Assembly: GCA_029265355.1 (NCBI GenBank)
Contig: JAJUJL010000032.1
Span: 1 to 41,482 of the forward strand
Origin: Chloroflexota bacterium
Lineage (GTDB): Bacteria; Chloroflexota; Anaerolineae; Anaerolineales; UBA4823
Length of the DNA: 41,482 bases
Direction: 5' to 3'
Below the pieces are notes generated by a model. That model saw nothing but the letters and a program-made list of their open reading frames with translations. It made no database searches and was not told the DNA's origin. The translations under genes were made by a program, and so were the position numbers. Below are positions 34,860-41,482 of the stretch, piece after piece. Every line of letters starts with the position of its first letter. Positions within the stretch are counted from its first letter, which is position 1.

Positions 34860-37358
34860 TCAGGCTGCCGCCAACGCTTCGGGAGAGTCGGACGCTTCAG
34901 ACTGCTTGGGATGCAGCAGAATCTCGCCGTTTTCCACGTCGATCACGATGGTATCGCCGTCGCTGAATTCTCCGGACAACAGCGCGTCCGACAACGGATC
35001 TTCAACCTTTTGCTGGATGGCCCGGCGCAGTGGGCGCGCCCCCATTTCGGGATCATAGCCTTCTTCCGCCAACAGATCCAGGGCAGCCTGCGTGGGCATC
35101 AGGGTCACATTGTGTTCTTCCAGCCGCCGACCCACCTTGTTTAACTCCAGCTCGACGATTTTCTGGATATCGGCTTTGGAGAGGGCGCGGAACACCATCA
35201 CACCGTCCAGGCGGTTGATAAACTCTGGGCGGAAGACACGCTTGAGCGCTTCCATCAGTTTCTTGCGCATGTCGTCGTATGCTAGGCGCTCTTCCAACTG
35301 CTCATCTCGCTTGAGGGTAAAGCCAAGCCCGGTCTGGCGCTTGATCATATCCGCCCCCACGTTGGAGGTCATGATAATGATCGCATTGCGAAAGTCGACC
35401 TTGCGCCCGCGCGCATCGGACAGGTGCCCTTCTTCCATGATTTGAAGCAGCATATTGTGCGCTTCAGGGTGCGCTTTCTCGATCTCGTCGAACACGACGA
35501 TCGAATAGGGACGGCGGCGCAGCGCTTCGGTGAGCTGTCCTGCTTCTTCATAGCCCACGTATCCGGGCGGGGCCCCGACCAAGCGACTGACCGTGTGGCG
35601 CTCCATGAACTCCGACATATCCAGTTGGATCAGGGCTTCTTCGCTGCCAAACAAGAAGCGGGCCATGGCCTTGGTCAGCTCGGTCTTGCCCACGCCGGTC
35701 GGGCCCAGGAAGATGAATGAACCGATGGGCCTGCGAGGGTCCTTCAAGCCCGAACGCGCCCGACGTACCGCTTTGGAGATGGCAGAGATGGCCTCATCCT
35801 GGCCGATGATCTCGCGCTTCAGCTCTTCCTCCATGTGCAGCAGGCGCTGCGATTCTTCCTCAGCAAGTTGCATCACCGGCACGCCAGTCCACATCGCCAC
35901 CACTTCGGCGATATCCTGCGCCGAGACGACCGGGCTGGTGGAACGGTCCCAACTGGTGCGCAGCCGCTCCAGTTGGCGTTCGATTTCTTCCTGGCGTTCC
36001 TGGTATTCCAAGGCGTCGTCTTCGCGATTGTCTTCCAAAGCCAGGGCATGATTCTGGCGCAGCTCGCGCAGTTGACTCATCAGCTCTTTGGCCGACTTGG
36101 CAGCCGGGCTTTTGTACATGCGCACCCGTGACGAGGATTCGTCGATCAAGTCGATGGCCTTGTCTGGCAGGAAACGCTCGGTGACGTAGCGGGCTGAGAG
36201 GCGAACCGCTGCCTCCAGGGCTTCATCGGCGATGCTTAAGCGGTGATGTTCCTCGTAAGCGCTGCGGATGCCGCGCAGGATTTCGATGGCTTCATCGATG
36301 GTGGGTTCGTCTACCATGATGGGTTGGAAACGCCGCTCCAGGGCAGCATCGCTTTCGATGTGCTTGCGGTATTCATCCAGCGTGGTGGCGCCGATCACTT
36401 GCAGCTCGCCGCGGGAGAGGGCGGGCTTGAGGATGTTGGCTGCATCCACAGAAGAACCGGCCGCGCCAGCGCCGACCAACATGTGCACCTCATCGATGAA
36501 CAAGATGGCGCCAGAGGCTTTCAGTTCGTCGATGACGCGTTTCAGGCGCTCTTCGAATTGGCCGCGATACATCGTGCCAGCCACCAGTGAGCCAACATCA
36601 AGTTGCAGCACGCGCTTGTTCAGCAGCGGCACCGGCACATCGCCTTCGACGATGCGCTGCGCCAGGCCTTCCACGATGGCGGTCTTGCCCACGCCAGGTT
36701 CGCCGATCAGCGCCGGATTGTTCTTGGTGCGCCGGGCCAGGATTTGAATCACTCGTTCGATTTCCATCTGTCGCCCGATGACTGGGTCAAGCTTGCCTTC
36801 CTCTGCCAGGGTGGTCAGGTCGGTGGCAAGCTGGTCCACCATGGGCGTTTTGGGTTTCTGTTGTTCCTGGCGGGCAGGCTTCTGCTCGGGCGTGGGCGTG
36901 CTGGTGCGGCGGGAAGCGCTGCTTTCCTGGAGAACACGCCGGGTCTGGCGGCGGATTTGCTCGGGTGTGACGCCCAGCTTGCGCAGCACATCCAGGGCGA
37001 CCCCCTCGCCGTAGCGTACCAGCCCCAGGAGCAGGTGTTCCGTGCCGATATAATGGTGTCCCATGCGCCGGGCTTCTTCGACGGCGTATTCCAGGACTTG
37101 CTGGGTGCCGGGCGACAGATCCAGCTTACCGCCGCGGAACTGCCCGGTGCCGGTCAACCGTTCGATGATTTCTTGCACTCGCTCGGCTTCCAGTCCCAGC
37201 TCGCGCAGCACACGTCCGGCGACGCCGCCTTCTTCTCGGATCAACCCGAGCAGCAGGTGTTCGGTGCCAATGTAATTGTGGCGCATGCGCTCAGCTTCCT
37301 GGTGAGCCAGGCTAAGCACCCTGCGAGCTCGTTGTGTAAAACGCTCCATGCCAGCCAA
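34860..37358 (-). CDS. clpC: ATP-dependent Clp protease ATP-binding subunit ClpC
   Basis: An 832-residue AAA+ unfoldase that feeds proteins to ClpP. Order: two Clp-N repeats ([19 protein letters not shown] and [26 protein letters not shown]), AAA1 with Walker [11 protein letters not shown], a central helical region with a UVR-like motif ([19 protein letters not shown]), AAA2 with Walker [11 protein letters not shown] and Walker [14 protein letters not shown], and a C-terminal D2 small domain. The likely start is TTG at 37358, seven bases after GGAGG (37370-37366); the ATG at 37349 lies 16 bases from it. No clpP and no obvious CIRCE operator are seen nearby. Confidence 0.94.
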   Translation of the reverse strand: MAGMERFTQRARRVLSLAHQEAERMRHNYIGTEHLLLGLIREEGGVAGRVLRELGLEAERVQEIIERLTGTGQFRGGKLDLSPGTQQVLEYAVEEARRMGHHYIGTEHLLLGLVRYGEGVALDVLRKLGVTPEQIRRQTRRVLQESSASRRTSTPTPEQKPARQEQQKPKTPMVDQLATDLTTLAEEGKLDPVIGRQMEIERVIQILARRTKNNPALIGEPGVGKTAIVEGLAQRIVEGDVPVPLLNKRVLQLDVGSLVAGTMYRGQFEERLKRVIDELKASGAILFIDEVHMLVGAGAAGSSVDAANILKPALSRGELQVIGATTLDEYRKHIESDAALERRFQPIMVDEPTIDEAIEILRGIRSAYEEHHRLSIADEALEAAVRLSARYVTERFLPDKAIDLIDESSSRVRMYKSPAAKSAKELMSQLRELRQNHALALEDNREDDALEYQERQEEIERQLERLRTSWDRSTSPVVSAQDIAEVVAMWTGVPVMQLAEEESQRLLHMEEELKREIIGQDEAISAISKAVRRARSGLKDPRRPIGSFIFLGPTGVGKTELTKAMARFLFGSEEALIQLDMSEFMERHTVSRLVGAPPGYVGYEEAGQLTEALRRRPYSIVVFDEIEKAHPEAHNMLLQIMEEGHLSDARGRKVDFRNAIIIMTSNVGADMIKRQTGLGFTLKRDEQLEERLAYDDMRKKLMEALKRVFRPEFINRLDGVMVFRALSKADIQKIVELELNKVGRRLEEHNVTLMPTQAALDLLAEEGYDPEMGARPLRRAIQQKVEDPLSDALLSGEFSDGDTIVIDVENGEILLHPKQSEASDSPEALAAA

Positions 37359-37739
37359 AGTAGTACCTCCTAAAGTGCCGAGCAAACGCTGCTCAACATA
37401 CTCACATGGTCAAGAACTGCATCAGGCAGGCGGCTGCCAATAAAGCATCCAACCAGCGCCGCGCCTGCCATCCCTGATTCTGAGACTTTTAGTCCGAATC
37501 GATTCTACCAAAGAATACCACGCCTTAACGTTTTAAAGGTAAAGAAAGAGCAAAGGTTAATAAATCTTTTACCTGCCGCGAGGAGGGCTCAAATTTAGGC
37601 AGTCGTTCGGACGATTACGATTGTCATTGCCAGCGACAGCGAAGCGACCTCCGCCATCATTATTTAGGGGATACCCACGTCTCAATAGAGTTCCCAATGA
37701 CCGGTGAAAGGGATGTTGTCCGAAGGTCAGCGAGGGTGC
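37359..37739. other. Intergenic region between clpC and the ribose operon
   Basis: Divergent upstream region of clpC and the lacI-type gene. From 37359 to about 37560 nothing coding is supported; it must hold the clpC promoter, which I could not place with confidence. From 37622 to 37729 lies repeat copy B. A Gly/Cys-like or CIRCE heat-shock element was looked for and not seen. Confidence 0.45.
37622..37729 (+). repeat. Interspersed repeat, copy B
   Basis: It begins TGTCATTGCCAGCGACAGCG followed by AAGCGA and ends CAATGACCGGTGAAA followed by GGGATGTTGTCCGAAGGTCA. Both ends match the inverted copy A at 27175-27337, while the middle is shorter. It lies just before the promoter of the lacI-type gene. 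Confidence 0.7.
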
Positions 37740-37768
37740 TTGACTCTCATGCGAGGTTATGCTAAGAT
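37740..37768 (+). promoter_or_regulatory. Sigma-70-type promoter of the ribose operon
   Basis: TTGACT at 37740-37745 and TAAGAT at 37763-37768 are 17 bases apart. The predicted transcription start (about 37775) falls inside the palindromic operator that follows. Confidence 0.7.
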
Positions 37769-37771
37769 ATA

Positions 37772-37805
37772 AAAACGATTGCGCAATCGATTGCGCAATC
37801 GTTTT
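37772..37805. promoter_or_regulatory. Double LacI-family operator (perfect 34-bp palindrome)
   Basis: Bases 37772-37788 are the exact reverse complement of 37789-37805. Inside, CGATTGCGCAATCG occurs twice (37776-37789 and 37788-37801), each copy being itself a palindrome with the central CG typical of LacI-family operators. It covers the predicted start of transcription of the lacI-type gene, implying autorepression and control of the whole ribose operon. Confidence 0.85.
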
Positions 37806-37838
37806 ACCAAGCCTGCGCTCGTTTGCTTCTGGGATAAT

Positions 37839-38840
37839 ATGGCCACCATCCGTGAAGTTGCTGAGCTTGCCGGGGTTTCTCCCACCACTGTTTCACATGT
37901 CATCAACAATACGCGTTTTGTTTCCCCGGCGCTGCAGGCGCGTGTCCAGGCGGCCATGGAGCAACTGGATTATCGCCCCAATGTCCTGGCTCGGTCTTTG
38001 CGGCGCGGTGAAACCCGCACGCTGGGACTAATTCTGCCCGACAGCGCCAACCCATTTTTCGCCGAAATGGCGCGCGCGGTGGAAGGCGCAGCTTTTCACC
38101 AACATTACAGCGTGATGATCTGCAATACCGAAGATGACCCAGATAAAGAAGCCCACTATGTAGAAGTGCTGACGAACAAGCAGGTCGATGGGCTGGTTTT
38201 CATCGCCGCCGGTGACCAGTCGGCTGCATTGGCCTCTCGCAGCAACCACATTCCACCTTTGGTGCTTGTGGATCGTGACCTGGGAAATTCGCAACTGCCC
38301 ACGGTTTTGGCAGATAACTGCCAGGGCGGCTACCTGGCTGCGCGCCACCTGATCGAAACCGGTTATCGCCGCCTGGCGTGCATCGCTGGCCCATCGCATG
38401 TCACTCCTTCTGCCCAGCGTATCACCGGATTTTTAGAAGCTTTGCATGAAGCGGGCTTATCTTGCCCACCCGAGCGCCTGCTGCGGGGCAATTTCCATCC
38501 CTCCAGCGGCTATGAGGCGGCAAAACTGCTCCTGGAAGCGAGCGAGCCGCCGGATGGCATTTTTGCCTGCAACGATCTGATGGCGATCGGTGTGCTGCGC
38601 GCTGCCTTGGAGAGCGGTCGCTCTATTCCAGATGATTTCGGGATCGTTGGTTTTGACAACATTGAACTGGCGTCTTATACCTCTCCCGCGCTGACCACCA
38701 TCGCCCAGCCCATGCAGCAAATGGCGCAAGAGGCCGTCAATTTGCTGATCGAGCGAATTAATGACAGCCAGCCTCCCGCGCAGCGCCTGGTGCTGCCCAC
38801 CGAGCTGGTTGTTCGTCAATCTACCAGGAGAAACGTATGA
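37839..38840 (+). CDS. LacI-family transcriptional repressor (ribose operon)
   Basis: A 334-residue protein. Residues 1-50 are the LacI helix-turn-helix and hinge (MATIREVAELAGVSPTTVSHVINN, SPALQARVQAAMEQLDYRPN). From about 60 it has a periplasmic-binding-protein-like sugar-sensing domain (TLGLILPDSANPFFAEMARA, NKQVDGLVFIAAG, FDNIELASYTSPALTTIAQP). The start at 37839 gives the standard N-terminus; an upstream in-frame start would translate the operator. The stop overlaps the rbsK start (ATGA). Repression probably acts at the 34-bp palindrome, with ribose as the likely inducer by context. Confidence 0.92.
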   Translation: MATIREVAELAGVSPTTVSHVINNTRFVSPALQARVQAAMEQLDYRPNVLARSLRRGETRTLGLILPDSANPFFAEMARAVEGAAFHQHYSVMICNTEDDPDKEAHYVEVLTNKQVDGLVFIAAGDQSAALASRSNHIPPLVLVDRDLGNSQLPTVLADNCQGGYLAARHLIETGYRRLACIAGPSHVTPSAQRITGFLEALHEAGLSCPPERLLRGNFHPSSGYEAAKLLLEASEPPDGIFACNDLMAIGVLRAALESGRSIPDDFGIVGFDNIELASYTSPALTTIAQPMQQMAQEAVNLLIERINDSQPPAQRLVLPTELVVRQSTRRNV

Positions 38841-39742
38841 AACCAGTGGTCGTTCTTGGCAGCTTGAATATGGATCTGGTCGTTCGCTCTCCTCGCCTGC
38901 CTGCCCCTGGGGAAACTCTCCTGGGAGGGCCATTTCAAACATTTCCCGGTGGAAAAGGTGCCAACCAGGCAGTCGCTATAGCTCGTCTTGGTTACCTGTC
39001 TGCCATGATTGGGCGGATTGGACAGGATGCTTTTGGATCTGAATTGCTGGAATCTTTAACTCGCGACGGAGTAGATGTGGCTGCTGTCAAGCAAGACCGG
39101 CGGGCTGCAACTGGTGTAGCGCTCATCACGGTTGGAAGCGATGGGCAGAATACGATCGTGGTTGCTTCCGGAGCGAATCACCGGGTATCTCCCGCCGATG
39201 TGGAGGATCATGCCAGCTTGATCGCTGGCGCGGCTTTGCTGGTGCTGCAGTTGGAATGTCCCCTGGATGCTGTGCAGGCGGCAGCCCACCTGGCCCGCCA
39301 AAACGGCGTACCCGTGTTGCTCAACCCGGCTCCGGCATGCCCGCTTTCGGATGAGCTGTTGTCGAGCGTGGATGTGCTTGTGCCAAATCAGACCGAAGCC
39401 GCCTTGTTGACCGGGGGGTTGGAGCCTGAGACAGCCGCCCGCCAGCTAAAGCAGCGCGGCGCATCTGCTGTGATCGTCACATTGGGAGCGGAAGGCGTCT
39501 ATTTGCTGGATAACTCAGGGAGCACCCATCTCCCTGCCCACAAAGTCAAGGCGATTGACACGGTTGCTGCTGGCGATGCCTTCGTTGGCGCGCTGGCTGT
39601 AGCTCTGGCGGAAGGAAAATCACTGCGCGAAGCCGCCCACTGGGGCAACGCCGCGGGCGCCATTGCTGTAACCCGCCAGGGCGCGCAGCCCTCTCTACCC
39701 ACCCGCAAAGAAGTGCTTGCTCTGCTGGAGGAAACCAGATGA
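38837..39742 (+). CDS. rbsK: Ribokinase
   Basis: A 301-residue PfkB-family sugar kinase that makes D-ribose 5-phosphate from ribose and ATP. It has GSLNMDLVVRSPRLPAPGET at the N-terminus, the GGKGANQAVAIARLG substrate motif, NPAPACPL, NQTEAALLTG and the catalytic AIDTVAAGDAFVGALA (base Asp247). The length is normal. It overlaps the repressor gene by four bases upstream and rbsD by four bases downstream, as an ATGA-linked chain. The pairing with rbsD and rbsC makes ribose the substrate. Confidence 0.94.
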   Translation: MKPVVVLGSLNMDLVVRSPRLPAPGETLLGGPFQTFPGGKGANQAVAIARLGYLSAMIGRIGQDAFGSELLESLTRDGVDVAAVKQDRRAATGVALITVGSDGQNTIVVASGANHRVSPADVEDHASLIAGAALLVLQLECPLDAVQAAAHLARQNGVPVLLNPAPACPLSDELLSSVDVLVPNQTEAALLTGGLEPETAARQLKQRGASAVIVTLGAEGVYLLDNSGSTHLPAHKVKAIDTVAAGDAFVGALAVALAEGKSLREAAHWGNAAGAIAVTRQGAQPSLPTRKEVLALLEETR

Positions 39743-40134
39743 AAAAAGGCGCACTGCTGCACACCGAACTTTCGGCTGCGATTGCCGGTTCAGGTCATCA
39801 TGATCGCTTTGTGATTGGGGATGCGGGCTTGCCTGCTCCGAGTGGCGTTCGGTACATTGACCTTGCCCTGACACGCGGTATCGCCAGTTTTATCGATACC
39901 CTGCAGGTTGTGTTGAGCGAGCTGCAAGTCGAGCGCATCATCGTCGCAGAAGAAACCCAGCGTGTTAGCCCGCATGTTTGGGAAGCTATCCAGCGCTTGC
40001 TCCCAAACGCGCCGGTAGAATGGGTCTCACACGAAGAGTTCAAGCGCCAGACCGCCCAAGCCCGTGCTTTCATTCGCACAGGTGAATTCACGCCTTACGC
40101 CAATATTATCCTGGTCGCCGGCGTGGTTTTTTAA
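39739..40134 (+). CDS. rbsD: D-ribose pyranase
   Basis: A 131-residue cytosolic enzyme that interconverts the beta-pyranose and beta-furanose forms of ribose for ribokinase. It begins MKKGALLHTELSAAIAGSGH with catalytic-type His20, followed by DAGLPAPSGVRYIDLALTRG, and ends with FIRTGEFTPYANIILVAGV. The ATG overlaps the rbsK stop (ATGA). rbsC starts 12 bases later, so no rbsA lies in the usual place between them. Confidence 0.95.
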   Translation: MKKGALLHTELSAAIAGSGHHDRFVIGDAGLPAPSGVRYIDLALTRGIASFIDTLQVVLSELQVERIIVAEETQRVSPHVWEAIQRLLPNAPVEWVSHEEFKRQTAQARAFIRTGEFTPYANIILVAGVVF

Positions 40135-40146
40135 TCTGCATCTATC

Positions 40147-41124
40147 ATGACCACACCGAGCATTTCCCGCCTGTCCGATCGCCCGCGCCTGGATGCGCGC
40201 AGCGTTGCCCAGCGCTTTGGGCTTCTATTTGTCTTCCTGCTGCTTTGCCTGGTGCTGACCTCGCTCTCGGATCGTTTCTTACAGGTCTCTAATCTGGTCA
40301 ATATCTTGCGCCAGGCATCCATCAACGGAATCGTTTCCATCGGTATGACCCTGGTGATTTTGATCGGCGGCATTGACCTATCAGTCGGATCTATCCTGGC
40401 TCTGTCCGCTGTAATTGGGGCAGACTTAATCAAAAGCGGGCTGCCAACGATGCTGGCATTGCCTGCGGCGCTGTTGGTTGGAGCATCCTTGGGGGCAGTC
40501 AATGGCTTCATCATCACGCGCGGCCGCATTCCTCCTTTCATCGCTACCCTGGGCATGCTGACAGTTGCCCGCGGATTGACGCTGATGTACACCCAGGGCC
40601 AGCCGGTAACTGGTCTGCCTGATGACTTTCGTTACATCGGCGCTGGCGTGCTGGCAGGAATACCCATGCCGATCATTGTCTTTGGCGCGGCGCTCATCAT
40701 CGTATACATCGTGCTGACGCGCATGCGCCTGGGGGAATATATTTACCTGCTGGGCGATAACCCAGTCTCAGCGCGATTGGCAGGCATCCCGACCGAACGA
40801 ATCACCATCCTGGTTTATGCCCTGTCTGGTTTCTTTTCCGCTCTGGCTGGTTTGGTTTTGATTGCTCGTTTGGACTCGGCCCAACCGGTCATCGGCATGG
40901 GTTATGAGTTCAACGCGATCGCTGCCGTGGTGGTCGGCGGCACCAGTTTCAGCGGGGGCGAGGGCAGCCTGGTCGGTACTTTGCTCGGTGCACTGCTCAT
41001 CGAGACCTTGAACAATGGCCTGAACCTCTTGAATGTATCACCGCTGTGGGAGCAGGTCGTGAAAGGTGTGGTGATTGCCGTTGCCTTGCTTTTCTACAAA
41101 GCGATAAACCGCAATTCCCGATGA
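40147..41124 (+). CDS. rbsC: Ribose ABC transporter permease
   Basis: A 325-residue inner-membrane permease of the BPD_transp_2 family with about nine to ten hydrophobic helices. Typical strings are SINGIVSIGMTLVILIGGID followed by LSVGSILAL, LGAVNGFIITRGRIPPFIATLG, and AIAAVVVGGTSFSGGEGSLVG. It forms the channel of the ribose importer with an ATPase (RbsA) and a binding protein (RbsB). The start at 40147 lacks a clear ribosome site but follows rbsD by 12 bases. The gene is complete. Confidence 0.93.
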   Translation: MTTPSISRLSDRPRLDARSVAQRFGLLFVFLLLCLVLTSLSDRFLQVSNLVNILRQASINGIVSIGMTLVILIGGIDLSVGSILALSAVIGADLIKSGLPTMLALPAALLVGASLGAVNGFIITRGRIPPFIATLGMLTVARGLTLMYTQGQPVTGLPDDFRYIGAGVLAGIPMPIIVFGAALIIVYIVLTRMRLGEYIYLLGDNPVSARLAGIPTERITILVYALSGFFSALAGLVLIARLDSAQPVIGMGYEFNAIAAVVVGGTSFSGGEGSLVGTLLGALLIETLNNGLNLLNVSPLWEQVVKGVVIAVALLFYKAINRNSR

Positions 41125-41230
41125 AATTTGTATCCGTAAGGAGGTCAACCGTAGATCAAACAGAGCCTGTAGACAAGTTGAACCTGCGCATGAACAACGC
41201 AATAGACAAGTGAAAAGGAGAGAGTAAGAA

Positions 41231-41482
41231 ATGAAACGCACGATGTTTTTGATGAACATGCTGCTGCTAGCAGCCCTGCTTCTTTCAGCTTGCCAGCCAC
41301 AGGCTGCACAAACCCCCGAAGCCCCGCAGGCCACCGAGCCACCGGCTGCAGAGAAAGTGACCCTGGGGCTGGTGCTGAGCACGCTGAACAACCCGTTCTT
41401 TGTCACCTTGCGGGACGGCGCGCAGAAAGCAGCCGATGCGGCTGGGGCTGAGCTGATCATTGTCGATGCCCAGGACGACGCC
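41231..41482 (+). CDS. rbsB: Ribose-binding lipoprotein, N-terminal part (partial)
   Basis: 84 residues reach the window edge. They show a lipoprotein signal peptide with lipobox LSAC (Cys21), a Pro/Ala/Gln-rich linker, and the start of a sugar-binding domain (KVTLGLVLSTLNNPFFVTLR, AADAAGAELIIVDAQDD) as in RbsB. AAGGAG at 41214-41219 lies 11 bases before the ATG. It would deliver ribose to RbsC. The rest of the gene, and any rbsA beyond it, is not visible. Confidence 0.88.
   Translation, partial: MKRTMFLMNMLLLAALLLSACQPQAAQTPEAPQATEPPAAEKVTLGLVLSTLNNPFFVTLRDGAQKAADAAGAELIIVDAQDDA

Noticed and set aside
37359-37560. CIRCE or CtsR-type heat-shock operator for clpC
   Set aside because: TTAGCACTC-N9-GAGTGCTAA and similar sites were looked for and not seen.
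41121-41213. A 30-residue ORF overlapping the rbsC stop as ATGA
   Set aside because: It has the right overlap but no recognisable protein features, a shortage of conserved-looking residues, and lies in the short rbsC-rbsB leader. It is more likely part of the leader than a gene.

Overview
The window (41,482 bases, GC-rich) most resembles a chromosomal segment of a Chloroflexota bacterium, probably Anaerolineae-like. This is inferred from gene content: a LysW-dependent amino-acid biosynthesis cluster beside argG/argH, large secreted repeat proteins with peptidase domains, a TPR-CHAT protein beside a sigma factor, ClpC plus RadA, and GAAC-N4-GTTC SOS-type DNA. No rRNA or tRNA genes, CRISPR array or insertion sequence was seen.

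Layout. (1) 1-7044, plus strand: the end of argG, then argH, lysW, lysX, lysY, lysZ, lysJ and lysK, many with overlapping or nearly touching ends. LysW carries the growing amino acid on its C-terminal Glu while X, Z, Y, J and K ligate, phosphorylate, reduce, transaminate and release it. The argGH linkage suggests arginine/ornithine may be made by this route, alone or beside lysine. (2) 7071-9318: a rhomboid protease (minus), lipB and an FHA-domain membrane protein. (3) 9385-25751: a block rich in secreted, proteolytic and regulatory proteins. It holds a putative HExxH lipoprotein peptidase, a plus-strand secreted beta-helix protein, and a minus-strand run of six genes: a 714-residue duplicated-domain protein, an ECF-like sigma factor, a zinc-finger anti-sigma-like protein, TPR-CHAT (caspase-like), a subtilisin-like protease and a metzincin-like secreted protein. 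This is the best candidate for a poorly described system, since a regulatory protease, a sigma switch and exported proteases sit together.

(4) 25876-30232: a TrmA/RlmD-type RNA methyltransferase; a two-gene unit behind a near-consensus promoter with an embedded SOS-type operator, encoding an FtsK-like protein without Walker A plus a small protein; then holA and a DUF6391-like gene on the minus strand. (5) 30341-33221, minus strand: an apparent four-gene operon of a PucC/BCH-family transporter, a MerR-type regulator, a 48-residue membrane protein and a polytopic membrane protein. (6) 33359-37358: radA and clpC. (7) 37839-end: a ribose operon of lacI-type repressor, rbsK, rbsD, rbsC and the start of rbsB, behind a promoter overlapped by a perfect 34-bp double palindrome. 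rbsA is not between rbsD and rbsC.

Intergenic spaces carry several families of palindromic or interspersed repeats, including two diverged inverted copies of one element at 27175-27337 and 37622-37729.
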